DNA of 42,169 nt from Candidatus Muiribacterium halophilum (lineage in GTDB: Bacteria > Muiribacteriota > Muiribacteriia > Muiribacteriales > Muiribacteriaceae): the NCBI GenBank assembly GCA_023228995.1, contig JALOAD010000030.1:1-42169 (forward strand). Direction: 5' to 3'. Below, piece after piece: positions 24,598 through 33,000 of this stretch; positions within the stretch are counted from its first letter, which is position 1; every line of letters starts with the position of its first letter. The notes under the pieces are model-generated. The model saw only the letters and a program-made list of their open reading frames with translations, ran no database searches and was not told where the DNA came from. The position numbers were made by a program, and so were the translations under genes.

Positions 24598-25689
24598 ATG
24601 AAAAAAATTATGAATTTTAAAATTTTTGAGATTATTTTTGTTTTATTTATAATAATTTTATGTTTTTTACCTGGTATTGGAATTTTTTTCTTTGAGGAAA
24701 ATCTTAGTTTTGAAAAAAGAGAAAAAACTGATTTTAGAACAATTATTAACAAAGGTATTTTTAGAAAAGATATATTTTCAGATATTGAAATTTATTTTAG
24801 TGATAACTTTTATTTGAGAAAAAAAATTATTGATAGATATTCTAAGATTAATTATAGATGTTTTGGGATGCCACCTGTTGATAAGGTTCTTATTGGAGAG
24901 GATGGATGGCTTTTTTATAAACATGAAAATATTGTTAAATCATATAAAAATCTTAATATTCTTGATGAGAATGAATTATTGTTATATAAAGAAAAATTTA
25001 ATGATTTTTATAATAAATTAAAAGAGAATGATACTTATTTTTACTTTTTTTTAACTCCGAATAAAAGTTCTATATATAATGAATATATGCCATCTTACAT
25101 TAAGAAAGTAAATGATATTTCAAGAGCTGAGCAAATGTCTCAAAATCTTAGTAGTAATTATTTTCTTGATCTTACAAAAGAAATTAAATTTAATAAAAAA
25201 ATGGGATTAATGTATTATAAAAATGATACTCACTGGAATAATTTAGGTGGGTTTATTGGTTTTTTGAAGTTTTATAATACTTTTTTTGTAAGAGATTTTG
25301 GTTATAAAACTCTAAACATTGATGATTTTTCAATAAAGCAGATAAATGTTTTTAGAAATGGTGATCTTGATAGTATGCTTGGACAAGAAAATGAAAAGGA
25401 AACTATTGATTTTGATATAAAATATTCTGATAATGTATTTATTACAAAAAAAATAGATGGTGATAAACACTTTATTACTAGGAATACAAATGGAAAAAAA
25501 TTAAAAGTTCTAATTTATAGAGATTCGTTTTTTTGTTATATTTACGAGTTATTTTCAAAAACTTTTTTTGAAGTTGAATATATATCTTCCCATATTATTG
25601 ATTTGGATTTTATAAAAAAGAATAATTATGACATAGTGATAGTTCAATGTGTTGAAAGAAATGTAGATTCAATAGAATTATTGAAGTGA
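24598..25689 (+). CDS. AlgJ/AlgX-like SGNH-type O-acetyltransferase
   Basis: 363 residues with an N-terminal membrane anchor (~8-28), the rest periplasmic. GWLFYKHEN, NDTHWNN (D210, H212) and YRDSFF (S310) give the Asp-His...Ser triad pattern of AlgJ/AlgX. The ATG lies 2 nt after the MBOAT stop, with AGG upstream; a TTG overlapping that stop is an alternative. It likely receives acetyl groups from the MBOAT partner and acetylates the polysaccharide in the periplasm. The substrate need not be alginate. Confidence 0.87.
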   Translation: MKKIMNFKIFEIIFVLFIIILCFLPGIGIFFFEENLSFEKREKTDFRTIINKGIFRKDIFSDIEIYFSDNFYLRKKIIDRYSKINYRCFGMPPVDKVLIGEDGWLFYKHENIVKSYKNLNILDENELLLYKEKFNDFYNKLKENDTYFYFFLTPNKSSIYNEYMPSYIKKVNDISRAEQMSQNLSSNYFLDLTKEIKFNKKMGLMYYKNDTHWNNLGGFIGFLKFYNTFFVRDFGYKTLNIDDFSIKQINVFRNGDLDSMLGQENEKETIDFDIKYSDNVFITKKIDGDKHFITRNTNGKKLKVLIYRDSFFCYIYELFSKTFFEVEYISSHIIDLDFIKKNNYDIVIVQCVERNVDSIELLK

Positions 25690-25704
25690 GTGAATGGTTT
25701 AGAA

Positions 25705-25749
25705 CTGGGGAAAAACCGGGAAAACTGGGATGAAACCGGGATTCGGGGA
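25705..25749 (+). repeat. G-run repeat after the acetyltransferase gene
   Basis: Five G-runs with spacers of 7, 6, 8 and 4 nt (ACTGGGGAAAA, ACCGGGAAAA, CTGGGATGAAA, CCGGGATTCGGGG). This is the best G-quadruplex candidate of the window. The gene-free region 25690-26040 holds this repeat, a segment with AATGTTGAATGTCC and AATGTCGAATT (~25770-25800) matching the insertions in ugd and rmd, and hairpin array 3. Confidence 0.7.
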
Positions 25750-25861
25750 ACAATTATGAAGTTAATTTGCAATGTTGAATGTCCAATGTCGAATTCAAAA
25801 CAGATGAAACAAAAGATAAAGAAATTAAGAGCAATGTGGAATTAAAAGCAAAAGAAAAGTG

Positions 25862-26014
25862 CAAAAAGCTATTGCTTTTTTTAGTGAGCGGATTATAAAT
25901 AATCCTAGTGAGCGAGATATGAAATCTCTAGTGAGCAAAATACTATGTATTTTTAGTAAGAGGTTTTAAACTAGACCGAAGGTCTTTACTAACGAGCGAA
26001 GCGAGTGCTAACTG
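25862..26014. repeat. Hairpin array 3
   Basis: Hairpins AAAAAGC-TATT-GCTTTTT, GGATTAT-AA-ATAATCC, GAGAT-ATGAA-ATCTC, AAAATAC-TAT-GTATTTT, AGACC-GAA-GGTCT and GAGCGAAGCGAG. The linkers are TAGTGAGC (left) and TTACTAAC, GTGCTAACT (right). It is the most regular array, with three successive left units. It ends 26 bp before the rfbC start, so it could be part of the rfbC leader. Confidence 0.8.
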
Positions 26015-26040
26015 TATTTTATATTTTTATGGAGGGTTTT

Positions 26041-26601
26041 ATGCCTTTTGATGTTGAATATTTTGAGATTAAAGATTTGATTCTTGTTAAACCTAGGGTT
26101 TTTTTTGATGATAGAGGTTATTTTTTGGAAACTTATAAAAAATCTGATTTTGTAGATTTTGGTATTTGTTGTGATTTTGTTCAGGATAATTATTCTTTGT
26201 CTAAAAAAAATGTTATTCGTGGTCTTCATTATCAGGTTGCTCCTAAGGCTCAGGGTAAGCTTGTTAGTGTTAAAAGGGGAAAGATTATTGATTTTGCTGT
26301 TGATATTCGTAAAAATTCTGCTACTTTTGGTCAATATGTTGGTGCTGAATTATCTTCTGATAATCATTTTATGTTGTGGATTCCTGCTGGTTTTGCTCAT
26401 GGTTTTGTATCGCTTGAGGATAATACTGTTGTTACATATAAATGTACTAATGAGTATTCTAAAGAGCATGAGAGGGGAATTATTTGGAATGATTCTGATA
26501 TTGGTATTGATTGGAGGGTTGAAAATCCGATAATTTCAGAAAAAGATATTGAATTGGAAAGATTGAGTGCGGTATGTGAAGCGTATAAGAGCGGTATGTG
26601 A
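26041..26601 (+). CDS. rfbC: dTDP-4-dehydrorhamnose 3,5-epimerase
   Basis: 186 residues from the ATG after GGAGGG (26030-26035). Cupin fold, with PRVFFDDRGYF, RGLHYQ (catalytic H63), IPAGFAHGF and VTYKC (Y133). It epimerises dTDP-4-keto-6-deoxyglucose at C3 and C5. RfbA is at 30039, but no RfbB or RfbD was found in the window. The C-terminal residues from SAVCEAY onward are encoded by a 22-bp repeat that crosses the stop codon. Confidence 0.93.
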   Translation: MPFDVEYFEIKDLILVKPRVFFDDRGYFLETYKKSDFVDFGICCDFVQDNYSLSKKNVIRGLHYQVAPKAQGKLVSVKRGKIIDFAVDIRKNSATFGQYVGAELSSDNHFMLWIPAGFAHGFVSLEDNTVVTYKCTNEYSKEHERGIIWNDSDIGIDWRVENPIISEKDIELERLSAVCEAYKSGM

Positions 26602-26664
26602 AGCGTATAAGAGCGGTATGTGAAGCGTATAAGAGCGGTATGTGAAGCGTATAAGAGCGGTATG
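26569..26664 (+). repeat. 22-bp tandem repeat (two 11-mers), four units
   Basis: Unit GCGGTATGTGAAGCGTATAAGA at 26569, 26591, 26613 and 26635, plus a partial fifth. Each unit is two 11-mers, TATGTGAAGCG and TATAAGAGCGG, related to the TATGAAAGCGG array at 18995. It begins in the rfbC coding end and runs into the leader of the following S23-type gene. Confidence 0.93.
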
Positions 26665-26674
26665 GGGGTTGAGA

Positions 26675-27028
26675 TTGAGTTTTGTATGTAATGATTTTAA
26701 AAAATTAAAAGTCTGGAAAGAGGCTTTTCAATTAGTTAAGCAAATATATAAAAATACTTCGCAATTTCCAGACTTTGAAAAATATAGTTTGAAATCTCAA
26801 ATAAACAGAGCATCTGTTTCTATTGTATCTAATATTGCTGAAGGTGCTGTAAAGAATTCAAAAAAAGATTTTAAAAGATTTTTATTTATAAGTTTAGGCT
26901 CAATAGCTGAATTAGAAACTCAATTATTGATTGCAAAAGATTTGGGATATAATATAGATGAGTTGCTTTTTGTGAAATTGAAAAAAATTGAAAATATGGT
27001 TATAGGTTTAATAAAATCATTGTATTGA
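26675..27028 (+). CDS. Four helix bundle protein, 23S rRNA IVS (S23) type, copy 3
   Basis: About 117 residues from a TTG with GGGGG 6 nt upstream. A GTG at 26642 inside the tandem repeat would add 11 residues. Hallmarks are FKKLKVWKEAFQLV, INRASVSIVSNIAEG and IAELETQLL. The usual GWGR after IAEG is replaced by AVKN, so this is a different subgroup from the two other copies. It again sits right after a repeat-tailed sugar gene. Confidence 0.85.
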   Translation: MSFVCNDFKKLKVWKEAFQLVKQIYKNTSQFPDFEKYSLKSQINRASVSIVSNIAEGAVKNSKKDFKRFLFISLGSIAELETQLLIAKDLGYNIDELLFVKLKKIENMVIGLIKSLY

Positions 27029-27086
27029 TTTTACCGGTTTCATACTGTTGTACAATAGTACTAAAATACCAGATTTTGGGGGTTAA

Positions 27087-28061
27087 ATGATTTATCTTTG
27101 TACTGGGGCTGCGGGGTTTATTTGTAATAAAGTTTGTGAATTTCTTCTTGAAGCTGGTCATACTGTTGTTGGTGTTGATAATATGAATGATTATTATGAT
27201 GTTAGGCTTAAAGAATATAGGCTTAAAAATCTTGAACTTTATGAAAATTTTTATTTTTATGAGATTGATATTGAAAATTACTCTGATGTTGAAGAGTTAT
27301 TTGTTGATTATAAATTTGATGCTGTGATTAATTTGGCTGCTCGTGCTGGTGTTAGGTATTCTCTTGAAGATCCTTTTGTTTATATGACTACTAATGCTAA
27401 TGCGACTTTAAATCTTTTGGAGCTTATGAGACATAATGGGGTGAAAAAGTTTGTACTTGCTTCTACTTCTTCTTTATATGCTGGGCAAAAAATGCCGTTT
27501 TTGGAAGATTTGGCTGTTAATACTCCGATTTCTCCTTATGCTGCTTCAAAAAAAGCTGCTGAAGTGATGTGTTATTCTTATCATAGTCTTTATAATCTTG
27601 ATATTTCTGTTGTTAGGTATTTTACTGTTTTTGGTCCTTCTGGCAGACCTGATATGAGTGTTTATAGATTTATTAAATGGATTGATGAAGGTAGTCCTAT
27701 TGAATTATTTGGTGATGGTTCTCAATCTCGTGATTTTACTTATGTTGATGATATTGCTAAAGGTACTATTGCTGCTTTAAAAAATGTTGGTTATGAGATT
27801 GTTAATCTTGGTGGTGGGAATAATCCTGTTTCTATGAATTATATTATTCAAAATATTGAAAGGCTTCTTGGTAAAAAGGCGGTTATTGATTATAAACCTT
27901 TTCATAAGGCTGATATTATTTCGACTTGGGCTGATATTTCTAAGGCTAAAAAGCTTCTTGATTGGAAACCTAGTGTTTCGACTCTTGATGGTTTAGAAAA
28001 AACTGTTGAATGGTATTTGGATAATAAAGGGTTTGTGTCAATATTGAAATTGCCGGAATAA
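27087..28061 (+). CDS. UDP-glucuronate 4-epimerase-like NAD-dependent epimerase
   Basis: 324 residues. Extended SDR with VDNMNDYYDVRLKEYRL and AARAGVRYSLEDP, both typical of UDP-glucuronate 4-epimerases, and YAASK (Y151, K155). It likely makes UDP-galacturonate from the Ugd product. The nucleotide-binding motif reads GAAGFICN, with Cys13 where the third glycine of GxxGxxG is expected. GGGGG lies just before the ATG. A 4,6-dehydratase role (missing RfbB) is possible but less well supported. Confidence 0.85.
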   Translation: MIYLCTGAAGFICNKVCEFLLEAGHTVVGVDNMNDYYDVRLKEYRLKNLELYENFYFYEIDIENYSDVEELFVDYKFDAVINLAARAGVRYSLEDPFVYMTTNANATLNLLELMRHNGVKKFVLASTSSLYAGQKMPFLEDLAVNTPISPYAASKKAAEVMCYSYHSLYNLDISVVRYFTVFGPSGRPDMSVYRFIKWIDEGSPIELFGDGSQSRDFTYVDDIAKGTIAALKNVGYEIVNLGGGNNPVSMNYIIQNIERLLGKKAVIDYKPFHKADIISTWADISKAKKLLDWKPSVSTLDGLEKTVEWYLDNKGFVSILKLPE

Positions 28062-28111
28062 AGATTAGAAGCTGGTGAAAGGGTGAAATGGGCAAAGCAA
28101 AAGCAAAGTGA

Positions 28112-28235
28112 AAAAAGCTATTGCTTATTTAGTGAGCGGATTATGAATATTCCTAGTGAGCAGACTCTAAAGAGTTTTAGTTGAAAAGCGGAAAAAAGCA
28201 AAAGCAGTTTGCCATGTATTGGCACGGATAAGGCT
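28112..28235. repeat. Hairpin array 5 (left-half type) and CACGGAT relic
   Basis: AAAAAGC-TATT-GCTTATT, then AGTGAGC, then GGATTATGAATATTCC with one mismatch, then TAGTGAGC, then AGACTCT-AA-AGAGTTT. This matches the left half of array 3 in a decayed form; no right half follows. A relic GGCACGGATAAGGCTG (~28220-28236) of the CACGGAT repeat lies behind it. Confidence 0.65.
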
Positions 28236-28243
28236 GAAATAAT

Positions 28244-28271
28244 TTGAATAATATTTTTTTTGTTGTATAAT
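28244..28271 (+). promoter_or_regulatory. Predicted promoter of the AbiE pair
   Basis: TTGAAT (28244-28249), a 16-nt spacer, and TATAAT (28266-28271). The likely start is near 28278, about 29 nt before the ATG of the AbiEi-like gene, leaving room for the GAAGG ribosome binding site. A private promoter supports the pair being an independent cassette. Confidence 0.55.
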
Positions 28272-28306
28272 TGTTGGTAGAAAGTAACTTAATTGAAGGT
28301 AAATGT

Positions 28307-29110
28307 ATGAATGAAAGTACAACGAAAGGTTTGAGCGAAATTGAGTTAAAGTTAGTTTCTAGATTAACTTATGAAGGTAAGAAAATATATCAATTAGATG
28401 ATATAAAAAAATATTTACCTAATTCATACAATAATATTAAAAATTTAATAATGTCTTTAAAAAATAAAAAAATTTTAATTCCAATAAAAAAGTCTGTTTA
28501 TATTTTTGTTCCTATTGAATTTGTTAATAGAGGTATATTAGTAAATGAATTAATAATTCCATCTGTTTTTTTAAATCTCAAGGATTATTATATTGGTTAC
28601 TCAACAATGTATAATTATTACAATTTTTATGAACAAAAATTTCAAGTAGTTTATGTTTTGAATACTAAAATCAGTAAAGTAAAGAAAATATTGGGAATAA
28701 CTTATAATTTTGTTAAAGTTGATAGGAATAGAATATATGGTTTTTTTTGTAAAAAATTAGATAACATTGAAGTGCCTTTGGCAACAAAAGAAAAAACTTT
28801 AATTGATTTGATATATTTCAATAAACCTGTTGGTGGCATAAAAAATGCAATAAATATTTTTGAAAAAGAAATTGTTAGTAATAATGTTGATCTAGAGGTT
28901 TTGATTGAATTTGCAATAAAATTTCCAGTAGTAAAAACAAGGAAAATTATAGGTTTTATTGTGGAAAAAATTGTTTTTAGTTCTAAATATAAAAAAAAAT
29001 TAAGTCAATTAAGAGCTTCTATTGATAACACATCATTAATTTCTATTACAGATGGTCGAAAAGGGGGTATTAACAAAAAATGGGGATTAATAATAAATGA
29101 TTCACTTTAA
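28307..29110 (+). CDS. AbiEi-like antitoxin / transcriptional regulator
   Basis: 267 residues from the ATG with GAAGG 7 nt upstream. The N-terminal ~65 residues look like a winged helix (LVSRLTYEGKKIYQLDDIKKYL). The rest resembles the AbiEi antitoxin C-terminal domain, with GYSTMYNYYN, VPLATKEKTLIDLIYF and TRKIIGFIVE. In type IV AbiE systems this protein represses the operon and counteracts the nucleotidyltransferase toxin. It overlaps the AbiEii-like gene by 14 bp. Confidence 0.85.
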   Translation: MNESTTKGLSEIELKLVSRLTYEGKKIYQLDDIKKYLPNSYNNIKNLIMSLKNKKILIPIKKSVYIFVPIEFVNRGILVNELIIPSVFLNLKDYYIGYSTMYNYYNFYEQKFQVVYVLNTKISKVKKILGITYNFVKVDRNRIYGFFCKKLDNIEVPLATKEKTLIDLIYFNKPVGGIKNAINIFEKEIVSNNVDLEVLIEFAIKFPVVKTRKIIGFIVEKIVFSSKYKKKLSQLRASIDNTSLISITDGRKGGINKKWGLIINDSL

Positions 29111-29981
29111 TAAGGTGAATTTTAAAACTTATATTGAATCTTTGGCTTATAAGCACAAGTTTATTCCTTCTTTATTAGAAAAAGATTACTATTTAACATT
29201 GTTTTTAAATGAAATTAATTTATTATCTGAAAAATTAATATTTAAAGGTGGAACTTGTTTAAATAAAATATATTTTGAATATTTTAGATTAAGTGAAGAT
29301 TTAGATTTTATAATGGATATTCCTCAAAATAAGCTTACACGCACGCAAAGAAAAGAGTTAATAAAACCTTTGAAGCAGAATTTACTAAAAATAATAGAAA
29401 AACTTGGATTGAATTTGGATTGTGAAAAATCAGGTGGATTTAATGAATCTAAACAGTATATTTTTATAATTTTATATAATTCTGTTTTTTATGAAACTCC
29501 TCAAAGTATAAAGTTAGAAATTAGTATGAGGTTTAAAAACTTATTAAAAGTTGAATATAAAAAATTGCATCATATATTTTTACATCCATTTACCAATGAA
29601 CCAATAATAAAAAATGAAACAATTAAATGTTTGAATTTGGTCGAAGCGGTGGCTGAAAAATTAAGAGCTGCTGCAACAAGAAAAGAAATTGCTCCAAGAG
29701 ATTTTTATGACTTGTTTTATATAAGTCATAAAAAATCAGAAATATGGGATAAAAATTTATTGGAAATTTTTTTAGAAAAATTAAAAGAAGGTGGATTTGA
29801 TATTAATTCTAAAAATTATATGATTAATTTAGGGCGAAATAATAATGAAATTAAATTTATGGAAAATAGATTAGAATTAGAGTTATTGTCTGTACTAAAT
29901 CTGGAAGAAAGGGAATCATTTGAATTAAATAAAGCATTGAAAATTATAAATAAAAATTATAAAAACATGTTAGAAAAATAA
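29097..29981 (+). CDS. AbiEii/AbiGii-type nucleotidyltransferase toxin
   Basis: 294 residues. The nucleotidyltransferase core shows FKGGTCLNKIY (GGT at 51-53) and RLSEDLDF (D68, D70). The later motif EKLRAAATRKEIAPRDFYDLF holds the conserved basic residues of the family. AbiEii toxins modify tRNA 3' ends with nucleotides, and AbiE systems cause abortive phage infection or stabilise elements. The genetic order antitoxin-toxin with overlap is standard. Confidence 0.9.
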   Translation: MIHFNKVNFKTYIESLAYKHKFIPSLLEKDYYLTLFLNEINLLSEKLIFKGGTCLNKIYFEYFRLSEDLDFIMDIPQNKLTRTQRKELIKPLKQNLLKIIEKLGLNLDCEKSGGFNESKQYIFIILYNSVFYETPQSIKLEISMRFKNLLKVEYKKLHHIFLHPFTNEPIIKNETIKCLNLVEAVAEKLRAAATRKEIAPRDFYDLFYISHKKSEIWDKNLLEIFLEKLKEGGFDINSKNYMINLGRNNNEIKFMENRLELELLSVLNLEERESFELNKALKIINKNYKNMLEK

Positions 29982-30038
29982 AATATATTATTTTATTATT
30001 GTGCATAAATATAAAAACAAAATTTGGGGGTTTATGTT

Positions 30039-30905
30039 ATGAAGGGTATTATTCTTGCGGGTGGGGCTGGTACAAGGTTGCATCCTATTACTAAAAGTGT
30101 TTCTAAACAAATGTTGCCGGTTTATGATAAACCGATGATTTATTATCCTTTATCTGTTCTTATGCTTTCTGGTATTAGTGATATTCTTATTATTACAACT
30201 CCTGAGGATAATAATGATTTTAAAAAGCTTTTAAAGGATGGAAGTCAGTGGGGTATTAATATTTCTTATGCAATTCAACCTGAACCTAAGGGGCTTGCTC
30301 AGGCTTTTACTATTGGTGAGGATTTTATTGGTAATGATGATGTTTGTCTTATTTTGGGTGATAATATATTTTTTGGTTATGGTTTTTCAAAAATTCTTAC
30401 AAATTGTGTTTCTCATATTGAAAAGAATGGTGGTGCTTATGTTTTTGGTTATATGGTGAAAGATCCTGAAAGATATGGTGTTGCTGAATTTGATGAAAAC
30501 ATGAATGTTCTTAGTATTGAGGAAAAACCTAAAAATCCTAAGAGTAATTATGCGGTTGCCGGTCTTTATTTTTACGATAATAGTGTTATTGATGTTGCGA
30601 AAAATCTTAAACCGTCTAAAAGGGGTGAGCTTGAGATTACTGATGTTAACAAGGTTTATCTTGCAAAAAAGAATTTGAAAATTGAGAATCTTGGTCGTGG
30701 TTTTGCTTGGCTTGATACTGGTACTTTTGAGAGTCTTCTTGATGCTGGTAATTATGTAAAAACTATTGAGGCTAGGCAAGGATTTAAGATTGCTTGTCTT
30801 GAAGAAATTGCTTATTTTAAAAAGTTTATTTCTAAAGAAAAGTTATTAGAATTGGCTGAAACTTATAATAATGATTATAAAGAATATTTGAAGAGAATTA
30901 TTTAA
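30039..30905 (+). CDS. rfbA: Glucose-1-phosphate thymidylyltransferase
   Basis: 288 residues from the ATG giving [16 protein letters not shown], with TTGGGGG 8 nt upstream. Further hallmarks are [40 protein letters not shown] and WLDTGT. It makes dTDP-glucose, the entry to dTDP-deoxysugars, and pairs functionally with rfbC at 26041. It follows the AbiE cassette, which therefore splits the dTDP genes. A G-run repeat (~30928-30960) follows the stop. Confidence 0.95.
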   Translation: MKGIILAGGAGTRLHPITKSVSKQMLPVYDKPMIYYPLSVLMLSGISDILIITTPEDNNDFKKLLKDGSQWGINISYAIQPEPKGLAQAFTIGEDFIGNDDVCLILGDNIFFGYGFSKILTNCVSHIEKNGGAYVFGYMVKDPERYGVAEFDENMNVLSIEEKPKNPKSNYAVAGLYFYDNSVIDVAKNLKPSKRGELEITDVNKVYLAKKNLKIENLGRGFAWLDTGTFESLLDAGNYVKTIEARQGFKIACLEEIAYFKKFISKEKLLELAETYNNDYKEYLKRII

Positions 30906-30974
30906 GCGTGAAAAAGTGTTAATAACTGGGAAAGTTTTGGAAACACCGGGGTTCGGGGTTAAAGGGAGGTTTTT

Positions 30975-31784
30975 ATGTTGGAACTTTTAAAGATTGCAAA
31001 AAAAGCTGGGGATGCTATTCTTGAAGTTTATAATACTGATTTTGATGTTGAAAACAAAGCGGATAATTCTCCGCTTACTTTAGCAGATAAGAAATCTAAT
31101 GATATAATTGTTAGTTTTTTGAAATCTTATTTATTTAAAGATGAGATTATTCCAATTTTGAGTGAAGAAGAAAGAGCTATTTCATTTTCCGAAAGAAAGA
31201 GGTGGAATAGATTTTGGATTGTAGATCCGCTTGATGGTACAAAGGAGTTTGTTAAAAAAAATGGTGAATTTACTGTAAATATTGGGTTGATTCAAAATAA
31301 TTATCCTATTCTGGGTATTATTTATGTTCCTGTTAAAAATACATATTTTTTTGCTAAAGAGGGTATGGGCTCATATTTTTTTGATGGTAATGTTTTTGAT
31401 ATTGATAGTTTTGATTCGATTGAAATGGTTTTAGAAAAAAGCGAAAAATTGAAAACTATTGTTAAAAATAGTAATGAAAAAGTTTTTGTTGTAGCTAGTA
31501 GATCTCATCTTAATAAAGAAACTGAGAATTTTATTAATGAATTAAAGGGTAAATTTATTGATGTTGATATAAAATCTTCTGGTTCTTCATTGAAATTCTG
31601 TCTTGTCGCACAGGGTGAAGCTCAGTTTTATCCTAGATTTGCTCCTACTATGGAATGGGATACTGCTGCTGGACAGTGTATTGTTGAAATGGCTGGTGGT
31701 GGAGTGTTTCTTGAAGATGGTAAAACAAGATTTCATTATAATAAAAAAGAGCTTGTTAATCCATGGTTTTTAGTTAAAGGGTGA
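30975..31784 (+). CDS. cysQ: 3'(2'),5'-bisphosphate nucleotidase
   Basis: 269 residues of the inositol monophosphatase superfamily. Metal-binding motifs are LSEEER (~62-67), WIVDPLDGTKEF (D84, D87) and a C-terminal WDTAAGQC. DPLDGTKEF and the PVKNTYFFA region are typical of CysQ, which degrades PAP left from sulfate transfer. GGGAGG precedes the ATG. It could support sulfation chemistry; no sulfotransferase is in the window. It ends the + strand polysaccharide block. Confidence 0.9.
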   Translation: MLELLKIAKKAGDAILEVYNTDFDVENKADNSPLTLADKKSNDIIVSFLKSYLFKDEIIPILSEEERAISFSERKRWNRFWIVDPLDGTKEFVKKNGEFTVNIGLIQNNYPILGIIYVPVKNTYFFAKEGMGSYFFDGNVFDIDSFDSIEMVLEKSEKLKTIVKNSNEKVFVVASRSHLNKETENFINELKGKFIDVDIKSSGSSLKFCLVAQGEAQFYPRFAPTMEWDTAAGQCIVEMAGGGVFLEDGKTRFHYNKKELVNPWFLVKG

Positions 31785-31805
31785 ATGGGTGAAAGATAAG
31801 AGCAG

Positions 31806-31996
31806 GTGAAAGAGTGAATGTTGCGAAGCATATAATTATAAGTGAACGAAGGTAAAGAGATATTTTATATGGATGTAAAATATCGAATGGTATCGAATGA
31901 TTATTTTTTTGCTTTAAAGTAATAAAAAAAACAAAAAAACGAAATCCCAGCTCAAAATATTCCTGGATGAAAAAAATTCAGAATCGTAACGGGATT
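31806..31996. repeat. AGTGAACG hairpin element, copy 1 (partner near 41811)
   Basis: GAGTGAAYGTTGCGAAGC, an AT-rich short palindrome, AAGTGAACGAAGG, then hairpin GATATTTTA-TATGGATG-TAAAATATC (31859-31884) and GAATGGTATCGAATG. A decayed pair of CCCAGCTCAAAAT and TCCTGGATGA words (~31957-31980) follows, matching CCCGGCTCAGAAT and ACCGGGATGA near 41957. It lies between the convergent cysQ and permease genes. Confidence 0.75.
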
Positions 31997-32003
31997 ACAA
32001 TTT

Positions 32004-32834
32004 TTACATATATGTTTTTATAAGCATATAGCTTCCTAATAGAGTTATTATTATTCCTAATATTTTTCTAAAATCTTTTTCTTCAAATATTGAGGTTGTT
32101 AATGCTCCAAATGGTGCTACGATAATTGATCCAAGACATAGTGCTAGAATTAATTCCCACGAAAAGTAATTTTTGGCAAAAAAAGCAAATATAAATTCAT
32201 TAAATGGTGTTTTCATAATACTGCCATCAAAACTTCTCATAGCATTCATAAAAAAGTATGTAAATGCTCCAGTGAGACATATTGGTATTTCTGTAAAAAC
32301 AGTTACTCCGACTGCATTTTTTACTTTTTGTCCTGAAACAACCTGTCCTGCTGTTATAAGCGGTCCGAAACCTCCTCCTGATATTCCTTTGTTAAATGAT
32401 GAAACTAAAGATAAAATTAACATTCTATTCCATGAAAATTTGAATTTCATTTTTGTGAGAAGTATTAAACCCATTGATATAACTAGTATTCCTATATAAG
32501 TTTTTAAGAATATTGGAGAAATATTTATTGCTACTACGGCGGCAAATACTGTTGCAAAAATACCTGTTAGACTTATTAACACTGAAATTTTGAAATCTTT
32601 TGAAGTTTTACTTATTTCTAAGTTATCTAGTTTGTGATGAAAGATTGAAGCTGCAAATCCCCCTGTTGCTTGTGATAATAATATTGCTGGCACAACGACT
32701 GCTGGTGTAAATCCCATTATTAGTAAAACAGGTGTTAATATTGTTCCATATCCCATTCCGAATGCAGAATCAATGTACTCGCAAAAAAAAGCTAGAAAAA
32801 AAACTGTTATAAATATTCCGAGTGTTATGGTCAT
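32004..32834 (-). CDS. TauE/SafE family membrane permease
   Basis: 276 residues with about eight membrane segments. The N-terminal FCEYIDSAFGMGYGTILTP and the later SSFNKGISGGGFGPLITAGQ are the two repeat signatures of the TauE/SafE (DUF81) family, linked to export of sulfite, sulfoacetate or other organic anions. GGAG precedes the ATG on the minus strand. It is divergent from an Rrf2 regulator, which probably controls it. Together with cysQ downstream a sulfur-related role is plausible. Confidence 0.9.
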   Translation of the reverse strand: MTITLGIFITVFFLAFFCEYIDSAFGMGYGTILTPVLLIMGFTPAVVVPAILLSQATGGFAASIFHHKLDNLEISKTSKDFKISVLISLTGIFATVFAAVVAINISPIFLKTYIGILVISMGLILLTKMKFKFSWNRMLILSLVSSFNKGISGGGFGPLITAGQVVSGQKVKNAVGVTVFTEIPICLTGAFTYFFMNAMRSFDGSIMKTPFNEFIFAFFAKNYFSWELILALCLGSIIVAPFGALTTSIFEEKDFRKILGIIITLLGSYMLIKTYM

Positions 32835-32907
32835 AATAATCTCCTTTTTATTGAACTTTTTAAATTAGAAGTAATCCTATAGATAATGTTATATTTAAAA
32901 CTAGAAA

Positions 32908-32977
32908 TTGTCAATAGTATTTTTTTTGTAGTATAATTGAAAAAGCTAAATTGAGTCCTCTCATATGGAGGATTCAA
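32908..32977 (+). promoter_or_regulatory. Divergent promoter region between permease and Rrf2 regulator
   Basis: On the + strand TTGTCA (32908-32913), an 18-nt spacer, and TATAAT (32932-32937). Read on the minus strand the same TTGTCAA box gives TTGACA with a weaker TATAAC 15 nt on, directed at the permease. Downstream on the + strand is an inverted repeat, TTGAGTCCTC and GAGGATTCAA with one mismatch (32951-32977), which would lie in the leader and is a candidate operator for the Rrf2 protein. Confidence 0.5.
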
Positions 32978-33000
32978 TTACAAGGGAAAACGGGATTTTT

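Noticed and set aside
11800-27028. Fragments of 23S rRNA around the S23-type genes
   Set aside because: These proteins are known from rRNA intervening sequences, but no rRNA-like sequence flanks any of the three copies.
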